Assembly (NCBI RefSeq): GCF_027484545.1
Contig: NZ_JAIXST010000171.1
Span: 1-38,560, forward strand
Source: Runella sp.
GTDB taxonomy: Bacteria > Bacteroidota > Bacteroidia > Cytophagales > Spirosomataceae
Reading direction: 5' to 3'
Length of the DNA: 38,560 nucleotides
Shown: piece by piece, positions 24,109-32,325 of the stretch
Layout of the letters: every line of letters starts with the position of its first letter
Position numbering within the stretch: the stretch's first letter is position 1
The notes under the pieces: model-generated
The model's database searches: none
What the model was told of the DNA's origin: nothing
Seen by the model: only the letters and a program-made list of their open reading frames with translations
Made by a program: the position numbers and the translations under genes

Positions 24109-24161
24109 CCGTAAGAACAATCCTGCAACCCCAGTGTCCAAATTGCAGATTGTTCTTACGG
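24109..24161 (-). terminator. Long hairpin between rpsK and rpsD, possible terminator or uS4 leader
   Basis: A perfect 14-bp stem CCGTAAGAACAATC/GATTGTTCTTACGG (24109-24122 and 24148-24161), then a one-base bulge and TGCAA/TTGCA, encloses a 14-nt loop. After the stem the minus strand reads TAATTTTTGTG, only a modest T-run. It is in the 103-bp gap, 31 bp before the rpsD start and 19 bp after the rpsK stop, so it could act as a partial terminator or as a translational control element. Confidence 0.6.
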
Positions 24162-24180
24162 CTTTATAAAACATTAAAAA

Positions 24181-24576
24181 CTAAACTCTTCTACGCTTGG
24201 GAGGACGGCAACCATTGTGAGGTAGCGGAGTAATATCTTTGATAGTAGTAACTTCGATTCCTACATTTTGAACGGTACGAATAGCTGATTCGCGACCTGA
24301 ACCTGGGCCTTTTACGAACACTTCTGCTTTACGCATTCCAAGGTCATAAGCTACTTGAGCACAACTTTGAGCTGCTGTTTGTGCCGCGTAAGGTGTATTC
24401 TTTTTAGAGCCTTTGAAACCCATTTTACCTGCTGAAGCCCAAGAAATAACTTGGCCTGACAAATTGGTAACCGAAATAATAATGTTGTTAAATGAAGCTC
24501 TAATATGGACTTGACCCACTTGCTCCACCTGTACAACGCGCTTTTTTGCCTTATCTTTACGCTTATTTTGAGCCAT
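24181..24576 (-). CDS. rpsK: 30S ribosomal protein uS11
   Basis: This 131-residue platform protein contacts the decoding region and mRNA exit path. It shows [46 protein letters not shown] and the C-terminal [30 protein letters not shown] signature. The 96-bp gap from rpsM holds a short GC-rich stem (AGCGG/CCGCT near 24641-24655) of uncertain meaning. The rpsM-rpsK-rpsD-rpoA-rplQ order is the classic alpha operon. Confidence 0.97.
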   Translation of the reverse strand: MAQNKRKDKAKKRVVQVEQVGQVHIRASFNNIIISVTNLSGQVISWASAGKMGFKGSKKNTPYAAQTAAQSCAQVAYDLGMRKAEVFVKGPGSGRESAIRTVQNVGIEVTTIKDITPLPHNGCRPPKRRRV

Positions 24577-24672
24577 TTTTGTATTTTCGTTATTAGTTAT
24601 GGCTAACAGTCAGGTTTCAACCCACGATTAACAATAACTGGAGCGGGAATGCCGCTATTAACTTTTTAAGTA

Positions 24673-25050
24673 TTACTTAGTAGCTTTTTTCTTGTTAGCC
24701 ACTGTCTTACGCTTGCCTTTACGAGTACGGCTATTGTTCTTAGTTCTTTGACCACGAACAGGCAAGCCCTTCCGATGTCGCAAACCTCGATAACAACCAA
24801 TATCCATTAAACGCTTTATACTCAGCTGGACTTCTGAGCGCAATGCGCCTTCTGTATTAAATTCACCGTTAATGATTCCCCGAACAGCGTTCGCCTCTTC
24901 GTCCGACCATTCAGTTACTTTCTTGTCATAATTAATTCCGGCTTTTTCCAAAATTTTACGAGCGGAACTACGCCCAATCCCATAGATGTAAGTCAACGAG
25001 ATTTCTCCGCGTTTTTTGTCCGGAATGTCAACACCTGCAATACGTGCCAT
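24673..25050 (-). CDS. rpsM: 30S ribosomal protein uS13
   Basis: This 125-residue protein of the 30S head forms intersubunit bridges and contacts P-site tRNA. Family features are [51 protein letters not shown] and the basic tail KKKATK. It directly follows rpmJ, with an 8-bp gap, and is probably co-transcribed with it. Confidence 0.97.
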   Translation of the reverse strand: MARIAGVDIPDKKRGEISLTYIYGIGRSSARKILEKAGINYDKKVTEWSDEEANAVRGIINGEFNTEGALRSEVQLSIKRLMDIGCYRGLRHRKGLPVRGQRTKNNSRTRKGKRKTVANKKKATK

Positions 25051-25058
25051 ATCTTAAA

Positions 25059-25175
25059 TTATCCTTGTCTTTGTTTGTACTTGGGATTTTTTCTATTGAT
25101 AACGTAAAGTTTACCTTTGCGGCGAATCACTTTACAATCAGCACTGCGCTTTTTAATAGACGCTTTTACTTTCAT
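25059..25175 (-). CDS. rpmJ: 50S ribosomal protein bL36 (zinc-ligand-free)
   Basis: This is a 38-residue gene read directly from the minus strand: [20 protein letters not shown], then [18 protein letters not shown]. It matches bL36 throughout. In the zinc-binding form, ligands are Cys11, Cys14, Cys27 and His33; here they are Ser/Asp-type (RSAD), Cys14, Asn27 and Tyr33, so only one remains and zinc is not expected. Its place between infA and rpmM-type rpsM is the standard one. Confidence 0.95.
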   Translation of the reverse strand: MKVKASIKKRSADCKVIRRKGKLYVINRKNPKYKQRQG

Positions 25176-25283
25176 TGTCGTATTTGATTTTGGATTTTAG
25201 ATTTCGGTTTATTGAAGTCGGGATTCAGATTATCACCTTTTATCTTAAGTTCTACAACCTATCAATCTACAATCAAGTTACTA

Positions 25284-25502
25284 CTATTTATAGCGATAAA
25301 TAATTCGAGCTTTTGATAAATCATACGGCGACATTTCCAATTTAACTCGATCACCTTGCAAAATTTTGATATAATTCATTCGCATTTTGCCGGAGATATG
25401 CGCAATTACTTCATGCTTATTTTCAAGTTGTACTCGAAACATGGCATTAGAGAGTGCTTCTACTATGATTCCGTCAACTTCGATGAGTCCTTGTTTTGCC
25501 AT
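25284..25502 (-). CDS. infA: Translation initiation factor IF-1
   Basis: This 72-residue OB-fold protein binds the 30S A site and helps IF-2 and IF-3. The sequence [72 protein letters not shown] is canonical in sections such as [15 protein letters not shown] and [11 protein letters not shown]. It lies 24 bp after map and 108 bp before rpmJ. The latter gap has no TAnnTTTG element and no strong hairpin that I can find. Confidence 0.97.
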   Translation of the reverse strand: MAKQGLIEVDGIIVEALSNAMFRVQLENKHEVIAHISGKMRMNYIKILQGDRVKLEMSPYDLSKARIIYRYK

Positions 25503-25526
25503 ATACTGATTTTTTGGTAAGAGATT

Positions 25527-26330
25527 TTAGACGCTTACCATTAACGTCGTATTTTTGGTTACTTCTTCAATGTACTTAAATGTAGTCAAGATTTCTGCTT
25601 TCCCTTTCTGTACTACTACAGTATGCTCAAAATGAGCGGCAGGCTTACGATCAGTAGTTCTAATTGTCCACCCATCTTTCTCTTGAACCACAGACCTCTT
25701 TCCTAAAGTTATCATTGGCTCAATCGCAATGACCATCCCTTCTCTTAACTTTGGGCCTTGTCCCCGTTTTCCATAATTTGGAACTTCAGGACTTTCATGC
25801 AAATTGCGACCGACACCATGTCCAACTAATTCTCTAACTACACCATATCCGAAACGCTCCACATAAGTTTGAATAGCATATCCGATATCACCTATCCGCT
25901 TTCCATCCGTTGCCTGTTCAATACCCAGATAGAGAGACTGCTTTGTTCTTTTAAGCAGATTTTCTACTTCATGGCTTACATTCCCAATTGGATAAGTGTA
26001 AGCGCTATCGCTATGAAACCCTTTTAATTTTACTCCACAATCAATCGAAATCACATCACCTTCACGCAATTGATATTGACTTGGGAAACCATGAACTACT
26101 GTTTCATTAATAGAAATACAGAGCGCTGCGGGAAACCCATTGTACCCTTTAAAAGAAGGACTTCCGTGATTATCACGAATATAGTCATCAGCTACTTTAT
26201 CCAATTGCTTAGTAGTTACTCCCGGTTTTATCCATTTTGCTACTTCAGCATGCGCTTTACCTAACACCTCAGCACTTTCTTTTATCAGAGAAATTTCTTC
26301 ATCTGATTTAAGAAAAATCATCTTTGTCAT
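25527..26330 (-). CDS. map: Type I methionine aminopeptidase
   Basis: Map removes the initiator Met from nascent proteins, using a di-metal site. The 267-residue protein carries the pita-bread fold markers: FPAALCISINETVVHGFPS (His ligand region), ISIDCGVKLKGFHSDSAYTYPIG with two Asp ligands, ELVGHGVGRNLHESPEVPNYG (His), VIAIEPMI (Glu) and AHFEHTVVV (His/Glu). The start codon overlaps the secY stop by one base (TAATG), indicating translational coupling; Met4 is an alternative start. Confidence 0.96.
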   Translation of the reverse strand: MTKMIFLKSDEEISLIKESAEVLGKAHAEVAKWIKPGVTTKQLDKVADDYIRDNHGSPSFKGYNGFPAALCISINETVVHGFPSQYQLREGDVISIDCGVKLKGFHSDSAYTYPIGNVSHEVENLLKRTKQSLYLGIEQATDGKRIGDIGYAIQTYVERFGYGVVRELVGHGVGRNLHESPEVPNYGKRGQGPKLREGMVIAIEPMITLGKRSVVQEKDGWTIRTTDRKPAAHFEHTVVVQKGKAEILTTFKYIEEVTKNTTLMVSV

Positions 26331-27643
26331 TACACTGCCACTGTTTCAGTGCGTCCTTTTACTCTACCCGATTTCATCAAACCTTCGTAGCGTTTCATTA
26401 GCAAATAGCTTTCAACTTGCTGTAAGGTATCCAAAACAACCCCTACTAAAATTAAAAGTGAAGTACCTCCAAAAAACTGTGCAAATTCCCGTGTCATTCC
26501 TGTCATACTTGCAAGGGATGGTAAAATAGCTATTACCGCTAATAATATACCGCCAGGCAAAGTAATTCGATCAAGGACGGTAGCAATAAAATCTGAAGTT
26601 GACAAACCAGGCTTAACTCCCGGAATAAAGCCTCCTCCTCTTTTCATGTCATCAGAAATCTGCTGAGGACTGATTGCAATAGCAGTGTAAAAGAAAGTAA
26701 ATACAATAATTAATGTTGCAAACAAAGCATTGTATTGCCATGTTGTATAATCATTGAAAGTAGTTGCTACAGAGTTTGCAAAATCACTTTTCTCAGCAAA
26801 TAATCCAGCCACTAAAGATGGAATAAACATCAATGCCTGAGCGAATATAATAGGCATTACACCCGAAGTATTAAGTTTTAAGGGTAAATATTGTCTTTGT
26901 CCGCCCATTACTTTATTACCTACTACCTGCTTTGCATATTGAATAGGTACTCTACGAACAGCTTGAGTCAATGCTACTGCGAACATTACAACAACAAACA
27001 AGGCAACAATTTCAACTACGAAAATCAATAAGCCTCCACTACCGCGTGACGTAGCTTCCTGAATGATTGCTTTAGGGAAACGAGAAACAATTCCAATCAT
27101 AATCAGCATCGAAGTACCGTTGCCAATTCCACGATCTGTGATCCGCTCACCTAACCACATACAGAAAATAGTACCAGCAGTTAGAATAAAGACAGAAGAT
27201 ACTGTAAAAGCAGCACGACTAATCAACAAAGCATCCGTCGAGATTGTTGTTTGCAAATAACTGATTGACTGAGCGATTGTCACAAAAATAGTTAGAACCC
27301 GTGTAATTTGATTCAACTTTTTACGACCTGATTCCCCTTCCTTCTGCATTTTCTGAAAATAAGGAAGCGCCATCGTCAATAACTGAATTGCGATTGATGC
27401 CGAAATGTAAGGCATGATACCCAGAGCAAAAATAGACGCCTTGCTGAAAGCTCCTCCCAGAAAAGTATCCAATAACCCCAATAGACCCGCTGTATCGATA
27501 TTAAGTTTGGAACTATCAACTCCAGGGAGCACAATATAGTATCCTAACCGATAAACAGAAATCAAAAGAAGAGTATAGAGAATACGATTTCTCAACTCTT
27601 CAATTGAAAAGATATTTTTTAAGGTCTGTATAAACCGTTTCAT
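26330..27643 (-). CDS. secY: Preprotein translocase subunit SecY
   Basis: This 437-residue, ten-helix inner-membrane channel moves unfolded proteins with SecE, SecG and SecA. It shows the N-terminal RNRILYTLLLISVYRLGYYIVLPGVD, FALGIMPYISASIAIQLL, WLGERITDRGIGNGTSMLIM, RRVPIQYAKQVVG, LPLKLNTSGVMPIIFAQAL and GFIPGVKPG. It is placed after rplO as in most spc operons. A good internal promoter (27676-27706) lies just upstream, so secY and later genes may be expressed at their own level. Confidence 0.97.
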   Translation of the reverse strand: MKRFIQTLKNIFSIEELRNRILYTLLLISVYRLGYYIVLPGVDSSKLNIDTAGLLGLLDTFLGGAFSKASIFALGIMPYISASIAIQLLTMALPYFQKMQKEGESGRKKLNQITRVLTIFVTIAQSISYLQTTISTDALLISRAAFTVSSVFILTAGTIFCMWLGERITDRGIGNGTSMLIMIGIVSRFPKAIIQEATSRGSGGLLIFVVEIVALFVVVMFAVALTQAVRRVPIQYAKQVVGNKVMGGQRQYLPLKLNTSGVMPIIFAQALMFIPSLVAGLFAEKSDFANSVATTFNDYTTWQYNALFATLIIVFTFFYTAIAISPQQISDDMKRGGGFIPGVKPGLSTSDFIATVLDRITLPGGILLAVIAILPSLASMTGMTREFAQFFGGTSLLILVGVVLDTLQQVESYLLMKRYEGLMKSGRVKGRTETVAV

Positions 27644-27675
27644 GCATTTTTAGATTTACCCGTGAAAAAATCAGG

Positions 27676-27706
27676 CAAAGTTACAAATTCTTTTGTAAGA
27701 TTACAA
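27676..27706 (-). promoter_or_regulatory. Internal promoter upstream of secY
   Basis: On the coding strand TTG (27706-27704) is followed after 20 bp by TAACTTTG (27683-27676), then C. Both elements match the Bacteroidota consensus exactly. The -33 element overlaps the end of rplO and the -7 element is about 32 bp before the secY ATG. It would give secY-map-infA-rpmJ and possibly the alpha genes a start of their own. Confidence 0.6.
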
Positions 27707-28147
27707 TGTAACTGCTTTACCACCCGCTTTTTCGATTGCTTCTACTGCTGTTTTAGAAAAAGCATGAGCTTTAACTTCAACTGCAACTTTAAGTTCACCG
27801 CGGTTAAGGATTTTTACTAAATCAGTTTTTGATACCAAACCATTATTGTATAGCACTTCTGTATCCACTACAGTAACATTGGTTTTCTCAACCAAAGCCT
27901 GTATAGAATCTAAGTTAAGCGCTTTATACTCTACACGGTTAATATTTTTAAAACCGAATTTAGGAACACGTCTTTGAAGAGGCATTTGCCCGCCTTCAAA
28001 GTGACTTTTCTGACTGTATCCAGAACGTGACTGCGCACCTTTGTGACCACGAGTAGATGTGCCGCCCATTCCTGAACCGTGCCCTCTACCAAGGCGTTTT
28101 TTTGTTTTTACCGAGCCTGCGGCTGGTTTCAATGAGCTAAGATTCAT
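27701..28147 (-). CDS. rplO: 50S ribosomal protein uL15
   Basis: This 148-residue late-assembling protein lies near the peptidyl-transferase centre. It has the long Gly/Lys/Arg-rich N-terminal extension (GSVKTKKRLGRGHGSGMGGTSTRGHKGAQSRSG) and the FEGGQMPLQRRVPKFGF segment. Gene order rpmD-rplO-secY is standard. Its stop codon overlaps the -33 region of the secY promoter. Confidence 0.97.
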   Translation of the reverse strand: MNLSSLKPAAGSVKTKKRLGRGHGSGMGGTSTRGHKGAQSRSGYSQKSHFEGGQMPLQRRVPKFGFKNINRVEYKALNLDSIQALVEKTNVTVVDTEVLYNNGLVSKTDLVKILNRGELKVAVEVKAHAFSKTAVEAIEKAGGKAVTL

Positions 28148-28161
28148 TGCTATATCGCTGA

Positions 28162-28341
28162 TTAAATCTCTTCAACTTTCACTAAATGATCTACCTTACG
28201 AATCATCCCAATAAGGGCAGGATTCGGTTCAACCTCAATACTACGGTTGATTTTGCCAAGACCCAAAGCAGCTAATGTGCGTTTTTGGTTCTCAGGACGG
28301 CCAATCATACTTCTAACTTGTGTAACTCTTATCTTTGACAT
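28162..28341 (-). CDS. rpmD: 50S ribosomal protein uL30
   Basis: This is a 59-residue gene read directly from the minus strand (MSKIRVTQVRSMIGRPENQK, then RTLAALGLGKINRSIEVEPN and a short C-terminus). The GRPENQKRTLAALGLGKI core is typical of uL30, a small 50S surface protein. It lies between rpsE (12 bp away) and rplO (14 bp away) in the usual place, with no separate promoter. Confidence 0.95.
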   Translation of the reverse strand: MSKIRVTQVRSMIGRPENQKRTLAALGLGKINRSIEVEPNPALIGMIRKVDHLVKVEEI

Positions 28342-28353
28342 TTTCTCAAAAGA

Positions 28354-28869
28354 TTATCCATTAAACACTTTGGCCAACTTTATTCCACGCTGAAAAGCAA
28401 CTTGGTGAGGTGCTCTCATCTTTAAAAGCGCATCAATCGTGGCTTTCACTACGTTGTGCGGATTTGAAGACCCTTTCGATTTTGCTAATACGTCGTGCAC
28501 ACCAGCAGCTTCCAATACGGCACGCATTGCACCACCTGCGATTACACCTGTACCAGGAGCAGCGGGCTTAACAAATACTAAGCCGCCACTAAATTTACCG
28601 TGCATTTCGTGAGGAACAGTACCTTTAAGAAGCGGCACTTGCACGAGGTTTTTCTTCGCATCTTCGATTCCTTTCGCAATAGCATCAGTTACTTCATTGG
28701 CTTTTCCCAAACCATAACCTACTACTCCTTTGCCGTCGCCGACAACTACAATTGCTGAGAAACTAAAACGACGTCCACCTTTTACTACTTTGGCAACACG
28801 ATTGATAGCTACTACCTTTTCTTTAAGGTCTGCTTCGTTGTATTTCAAAGGTTTGATAATGTTTGACAT
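28354..28869 (-). CDS. rpsE: 30S ribosomal protein uS5
   Basis: This 171-residue protein sits at the mRNA entry channel and helps unwinding and fidelity. It has the double-stranded RNA-binding N-terminus ([42 protein letters not shown]) and the C-terminal domain ([40 protein letters not shown]). It starts 6 bp after rplR. Confidence 0.97.
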   Translation of the reverse strand: MSNIIKPLKYNEADLKEKVVAINRVAKVVKGGRRFSFSAIVVVGDGKGVVGYGLGKANEVTDAIAKGIEDAKKNLVQVPLLKGTVPHEMHGKFSGGLVFVKPAAPGTGVIAGGAMRAVLEAAGVHDVLAKSKGSSNPHNVVKATIDALLKMRAPHQVAFQRGIKLAKVFNG

Positions 28870-28875
28870 ATCTTT

Positions 28876-29229
28876 TTAGAATTTGAGACCGCCCTCACGA
28901 GCGCCGTCTGCCAATGCTTTTACTTTGCCGTGATACAAATAACCATTGCGGTCAAATACAACCGCACTAACGCCTGCTGCGAGTGCTTTCTCTGCCAATT
29001 TCAGTCCAACTTTTTTAGCATCGTCTGCATTGACACTTGCTTTCGTCGCATCAAGTTCAATAGATGAAGCAGAGACCAAAGTTTGACCTTTTGTATCATC
29101 AATTACTTGCGCATAAATGCGGGCATTTGATCGGAAAACCGAAAGTCGCGGTTTTTCTGTAGTACCAGCTACTTTTTTCCGAATCCGGTATTTGATACGC
29201 TGTCTTCTTTCGCTTTTTACTGAAGCCAT
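28876..29229 (-). CDS. rplR: 50S ribosomal protein uL18
   Basis: This 117-residue protein binds 5S rRNA in the central protuberance together with uL5. It has the basic N-terminus [38 protein letters not shown] and the C-terminal [28 protein letters not shown]. Position between rplF and rpsE is standard. Confidence 0.97.
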   Translation of the reverse strand: MASVKSERRQRIKYRIRKKVAGTTEKPRLSVFRSNARIYAQVIDDTKGQTLVSASSIELDATKASVNADDAKKVGLKLAEKALAAGVSAVVFDRNGYLYHGKVKALADGAREGGLKF

Positions 29230-29257
29230 GATTGCTTACAATTTTTCAGATTACTGA

Positions 29258-29815
29258 TTACTTCTTAGCAGCAGCTTTACCAGCCTTACGTCTGATTTGC
29301 TCACCTACAAAACGAATACCTTTACCTTTGTAAGGCTCTACCTTGCGGAATGACCGAATTTTAGCTGCAATTTGCCCTAACAGTTCTTTGTCAATACATT
29401 CCAAAAAAACTTTCGGGTTTTGTCCTTTCTCCATTGTAGCTGACACCTTCACTTCTGAGGGTACAGCGAAGAAAATACCATGTGAATATCCAAGACTCAT
29501 TTCAAGAATATTGTTATTAACAGAGGCTTTATAACCTACACCAACAACTTCTAACTGAGCTTTATATCCTTCGCTTACTCCAGTAACCATGTTACTAATG
29601 AGCGAACGGTACAATCCGTGCAGCGCTTTATGACGTTTTTGTTCGGTTGGACGTACAACTGTCAATTCACTGCCATCTATTTCTACCTTAATATCACGGT
29701 CAATACCACGAGTCAGGGTTCCTTTAGGTCCTTTTACTGTAAGGACGTTGTCATCCGACACAGATATTGTAACGTTTGCTGGTAGCGTAATCGGTTTTTT
29801 TCCTATACGAGACAT
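29258..29815 (-). CDS. rplF: 50S ribosomal protein uL6
   Basis: This 185-residue protein near the GTPase-associated centre is needed for late 50S assembly. It has two related domains: MSRIGKKPITLPANVTI...VKGPKGTLTR and then KAQLEVVGVGYKASVNNN..., ending in the canonical EPYKGKGIRFVGEQIRRKAGKAAAKK. It lies 17 bp after rpsH. Confidence 0.97.
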   Translation of the reverse strand: MSRIGKKPITLPANVTISVSDDNVLTVKGPKGTLTRGIDRDIKVEIDGSELTVVRPTEQKRHKALHGLYRSLISNMVTGVSEGYKAQLEVVGVGYKASVNNNILEMSLGYSHGIFFAVPSEVKVSATMEKGQNPKVFLECIDKELLGQIAAKIRSFRKVEPYKGKGIRFVGEQIRRKAGKAAAKK

Positions 29816-29832
29816 TTCTTTTCAGTGTTTTA

Positions 29833-30231
29833 TCAGTAAACGTAACACAGTACTTCTCCACCCACGTTTAGTACACGAGCTTCTTTGTCAGTCATTACCC
29901 CTTTTGAGGTAGATACAATTGCAACGCCAAGGCCATTAAGAATGCGAGGCATATCAATAGCGCCAGAATACTTACGTAAACCCGGTTTACTTACGCGTTG
30001 TAAATCAACAATGGCAGACTGCTTTGTTACTGGGTTGTATTTTAAAGCAATCTTGATTATACCCTGCGGACCATTATCTTCAAACTTATAGTTCTGGATA
30101 TAGCCTTTATCGTAGAGTACTTTAGTAATCTCCTTCTTAATATTTGAAGCAGGTATTTCCACAACCCGGTGCTTCGCCCTTATGGCGTTTCTGATTCTCG
30201 TCAGATAATCTGCTATGGGATCGGTTAACAT
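29833..30231 (-). CDS. rpsH: 30S ribosomal protein uS8
   Basis: This 132-residue protein binds the central domain of 16S rRNA, and in Escherichia coli uS8 also represses the spc operon by binding its mRNA. The sequence starts [29 protein letters not shown] and ends [22 protein letters not shown], including the [16 protein letters not shown] loop that contacts RNA. An internal promoter and two competing hairpins lie immediately upstream, unlike for most neighbours. Confidence 0.97.
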   Translation of the reverse strand: MLTDPIADYLTRIRNAIRAKHRVVEIPASNIKKEITKVLYDKGYIQNYKFEDNGPQGIIKIALKYNPVTKQSAIVDLQRVSKPGLRKYSGAIDMPRILNGLGVAIVSTSKGVMTDKEARVLNVGGEVLCYVY

Positions 30232-30247
30232 TTCTCTACTGATTTGC

Positions 30248-30284
30248 TGCGGCCCTTCCGTAAAAGGGCTGCAAAGTTACGGAA
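30248..30284 (-). promoter_or_regulatory. Two overlapping hairpins in the rpsH leader
   Basis: Hairpin A pairs TGCGGCCCTT (30248-30257) with AAGGGCTGCA (30264-30273) around CCGTAA, with one non-canonical pair. Hairpin B pairs TTCCGTAA (30256-30263) with TTACGGAA (30277-30284), perfectly. They share bases and cannot form together. Hairpin A ends 16 nt before the rpsH start. A transcript starting at the internal promoter would contain only A, whereas read-through RNA from rpsN could form either one. Candidate control site for uS8 synthesis. Confidence 0.4.
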
Positions 30285-30301
30285 TTGATTTTGAAAACAA
30301 A
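30272..30301 (-). promoter_or_regulatory. Internal promoter upstream of rpsH
   Basis: On the coding strand, TTTG (30301-30298) is followed after 18 bp by TAACTTTG (30279-30272), then C. The -7 matches the consensus exactly; the spacing is slightly short. The predicted start near 30267 is at hairpin A and 36 nt before the rpsH ATG. The element lies in the 76-bp rpsN-rpsH gap. Confidence 0.5.
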
Positions 30302-30307
30302 AACGAT

Positions 30308-30577
30308 TTACCAACTTGCTTTGGTAACGCCAGGAATTTTTCCTTGCGAAGCCATTTCACGGAATACAACGCGGCAAATTCCAAACTTGCGCATATATCC
30401 ACGTGGACGGCCTGTTAGACGGCAACGATTGTGTAAACGAACTGCCGAAGAACTACGAGGCAATTTGTCTAAACCTTCCCAGTCACCGGCCTCTTTCAAG
30501 GCAGCACGCTTCTCAGCATACTTAGCAACCAGCTTTTGCTTTTTCAATTCTCTTGCTTTTACGGATTCTTTCGCCAT
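30308..30577 (-). CDS. rpsN: 30S ribosomal protein uS14 (zinc-free, long form)
   Basis: This 89-residue protein of the 30S head has the long, zinc-independent architecture: basic helical N-terminus ([31 protein letters not shown]), then [27 protein letters not shown] and [11 protein letters not shown]. The short zinc form (~61 residues) has two CxxC pairs; here there are two lone cysteines in NRCRLT and GICRV, so zinc binding is not expected. Standard place between rplE and rpsH. Confidence 0.97.
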   Translation of the reverse strand: MAKESVKARELKKQKLVAKYAEKRAALKEAGDWEGLDKLPRSSSAVRLHNRCRLTGRPRGYMRKFGICRVVFREMASQGKIPGVTKASW

Positions 30578-30604
30578 TTCCTTATTTCGTTGAAAAAGGG
30601 ATTC

Positions 30605-31159
30605 TTATTTTTTTCCTTTAGTAAAGGGCATACCAAGTGCTTTCAACAATTCGTAGCTCTCTTCATCTGTTTTGGCAGTAGTTACGAACGTAATATCCAT
30701 TCCTGAAATCTTATTCACTTTGTCAATTTGAATTTCAGGGAAAATAATTTGTTCCTTCACACCAAAAGTGTAGTTACCACGTCCATCAAAGCCTTTATCG
30801 CTTATTCCTTGAAAGTCACGTACGCGTGGTAGCGCTATACTTGTCAAGCGGTCTAAGAATTCAAACATTTTGTCACCGCGAAGAGTAACTTTTACACCAA
30901 TTGGCATTTTTTCGCGTAACTTAAAGTTTGAGATTGCTTTTTTAGAGATAGTCGGTATTGCTTTTTGACCGGCAATAAGCGTAATCTCTTCGATACCTGC
31001 ATCAACCAATTTCTTATCAGCAACCGCTCCGCCTATCCCTTTGTTAATAACAATTTTCGATAAACGAGGCACTTGCATTGCTGACTTGTATTGAAACTTG
31101 TCCTGCAAAAGTGTAACGACATCCTTTACGTATTTTTCTTTTAATCTCGTAGTTGCCAT
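30605..31159 (-). CDS. rplE: 50S ribosomal protein uL5
   Basis: This 184-residue central-protuberance protein binds 5S rRNA and contacts P-site tRNA. Family features are [67 protein letters not shown] and the [18 protein letters not shown] segment. The preceding 118-bp gap is the longest in this part of the cluster and contains a possible promoter (31233-31267). Confidence 0.97.
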   Translation of the reverse strand: MATTRLKEKYVKDVVTLLQDKFQYKSAMQVPRLSKIVINKGIGGAVADKKLVDAGIEEITLIAGQKAIPTISKKAISNFKLREKMPIGVKVTLRGDKMFEFLDRLTSIALPRVRDFQGISDKGFDGRGNYTFGVKEQIIFPEIQIDKVNKISGMDITFVTTAKTDEESYELLKALGMPFTKGKK

Positions 31160-31232
31160 TTCATTTATAGTTTTGTGGATTTCCGACCCACTTCTTTAGA
31201 GCTTACAGTAAGCAGCTTACAATTTAATTAAC

Positions 31233-31267
31233 CAAAGTTATTTTAGATTGTTGGCTACAGCGACAAA
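31233..31267 (-). promoter_or_regulatory. Possible internal promoter upstream of rplE
   Basis: TAACTTTG on the coding strand (31240-31233) matches the -7 consensus. A TTTG (31267-31264) lies 23 bp further upstream, longer than the usual 19-21. The remaining gap has a short GCTTA/TAAGC inverted repeat (31201-31213) but no T-run. Confidence 0.4.
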
Positions 31268-31277
31268 CTGCTATAAC

Positions 31278-31631
31278 TTATTTAGAAGGATCAGCTATAA
31301 ATTTGCCTGTTTCCTTCGAGTAGCGTTGCAATTTCCCTTGCTCATTCAGTTTACGTCCTGTACGAGTAGCTTCGCCTGTGGCAGGATCAATGACCATCAA
31401 ATTACTGATATGGATTGAGCCTTCTGTCTTTCTAAGATCTCCCTGTGGGTTAGCAGCGGTTGGCTTTATGTGTTTGGTAATCATATTGACCCCTTCCACA
31501 ATCGCACGTTGCTTCTCTACCAGCACTTTGACAATTTTGCCAGACTGACCTTTTGAATTGCCACCAATTACCTTTACTGAATCTCCAGTACGAATGTGTA
31601 ATTTGGGCTGTTTGTTGTATTTTCTTTCCAT
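31278..31631 (-). CDS. rplX: 50S ribosomal protein uL24
   Basis: This 117-residue assembly-initiating protein lies beside the peptide exit tunnel. It has the KOW motif near the N-terminus ([54 protein letters not shown]). Start is 5 bp after rplN stops. Confidence 0.97.
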   Translation of the reverse strand: MERKYNKQPKLHIRTGDSVKVIGGNSKGQSGKIVKVLVEKQRAIVEGVNMITKHIKPTAANPQGDLRKTEGSIHISNLMVIDPATGEATRTGRKLNEQGKLQRYSKETGKFIADPSK

Positions 31632-31636
31632 TGCTT

Positions 31637-32005
31637 CTACAATACTTCAGGTGCCAATGAAACAATTTTCATAAAGTTTTTCTCACGCAACTCACGAGCA
31701 ACGGGTCCGAAGATACGGGTGCCACGCGGTTCGTCTTGGTTGTTGAGCAATACTACGGCGTTATCCTCGAATCGAATGTAAGAACCATCTTTCCGACGGA
31801 TTTCTTTCTTGGTACGAACAACAACGGCTTTAGAAACTGTACCTTTCTTTATGTTGCCCGAAGGAATTGCCTGTTTAACTGCCACTACAACTTTGTCACC
31901 GATTGAAGCATATCGTTTTCCTGTTCCGCCTAAAACACGGATTACTAGTACTTCCTTTGCGCCACTATTATCGGCTACAGACAGTCTTGATTCTTGCTGT
32001 ACCAT
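31637..32005 (-). CDS. rplN: 50S ribosomal protein uL14
   Basis: This 122-residue protein makes intersubunit bridges. It has the canonical beta-barrel sequence [76 protein letters not shown] and the C-terminus [12 protein letters not shown]. It is two bases from rpsQ. Confidence 0.97.
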   Translation of the reverse strand: MVQQESRLSVADNSGAKEVLVIRVLGGTGKRYASIGDKVVVAVKQAIPSGNIKKGTVSKAVVVRTKKEIRRKDGSYIRFEDNAVVLLNNQDEPRGTRIFGPVARELREKNFMKIVSLAPEVL

Positions 32006-32007
32006 TG

Positions 32008-32286
32008 TTATTTCGCTTTTTCAATGATTTCGACTAATCTCCAACGCTTATTCTTGCTGAGCGGGCGGGTTTCCATTACACGAATAGTATCTCCGATACC
32101 ACACTCGTTGCTTTCGTCATGCACCATTAATTTGGTAGTTTTTTTCATAAACTTACCGTATTTTGGGTGCTTTACTTTACGCTCAACCGCTACAACGCAA
32201 GATTTTTCCATCTTGTTGCTTACAACGCGGCCAATTCTGACTTTACGTAAATTTCTTTCTACAGTTGTTTGTGCTGCTGCCTCCAT
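32008..32286 (-). CDS. rpsQ: 30S ribosomal protein uS17
   Basis: This 92-residue OB-fold protein binds 16S rRNA in early 30S assembly. It shows [50 protein letters not shown] and [25 protein letters not shown]. It follows rpmC by 39 bp. Confidence 0.97.
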   Translation of the reverse strand: MEAAAQTTVERNLRKVRIGRVVSNKMEKSCVVAVERKVKHPKYGKFMKKTTKLMVHDESNECGIGDTIRVMETRPLSKNKRWRLVEIIEKAK

Positions 32287-32325
32287 TGTGTCGGTTATTT
32301 TACAATTGGGGTCTCCTGACCATTA

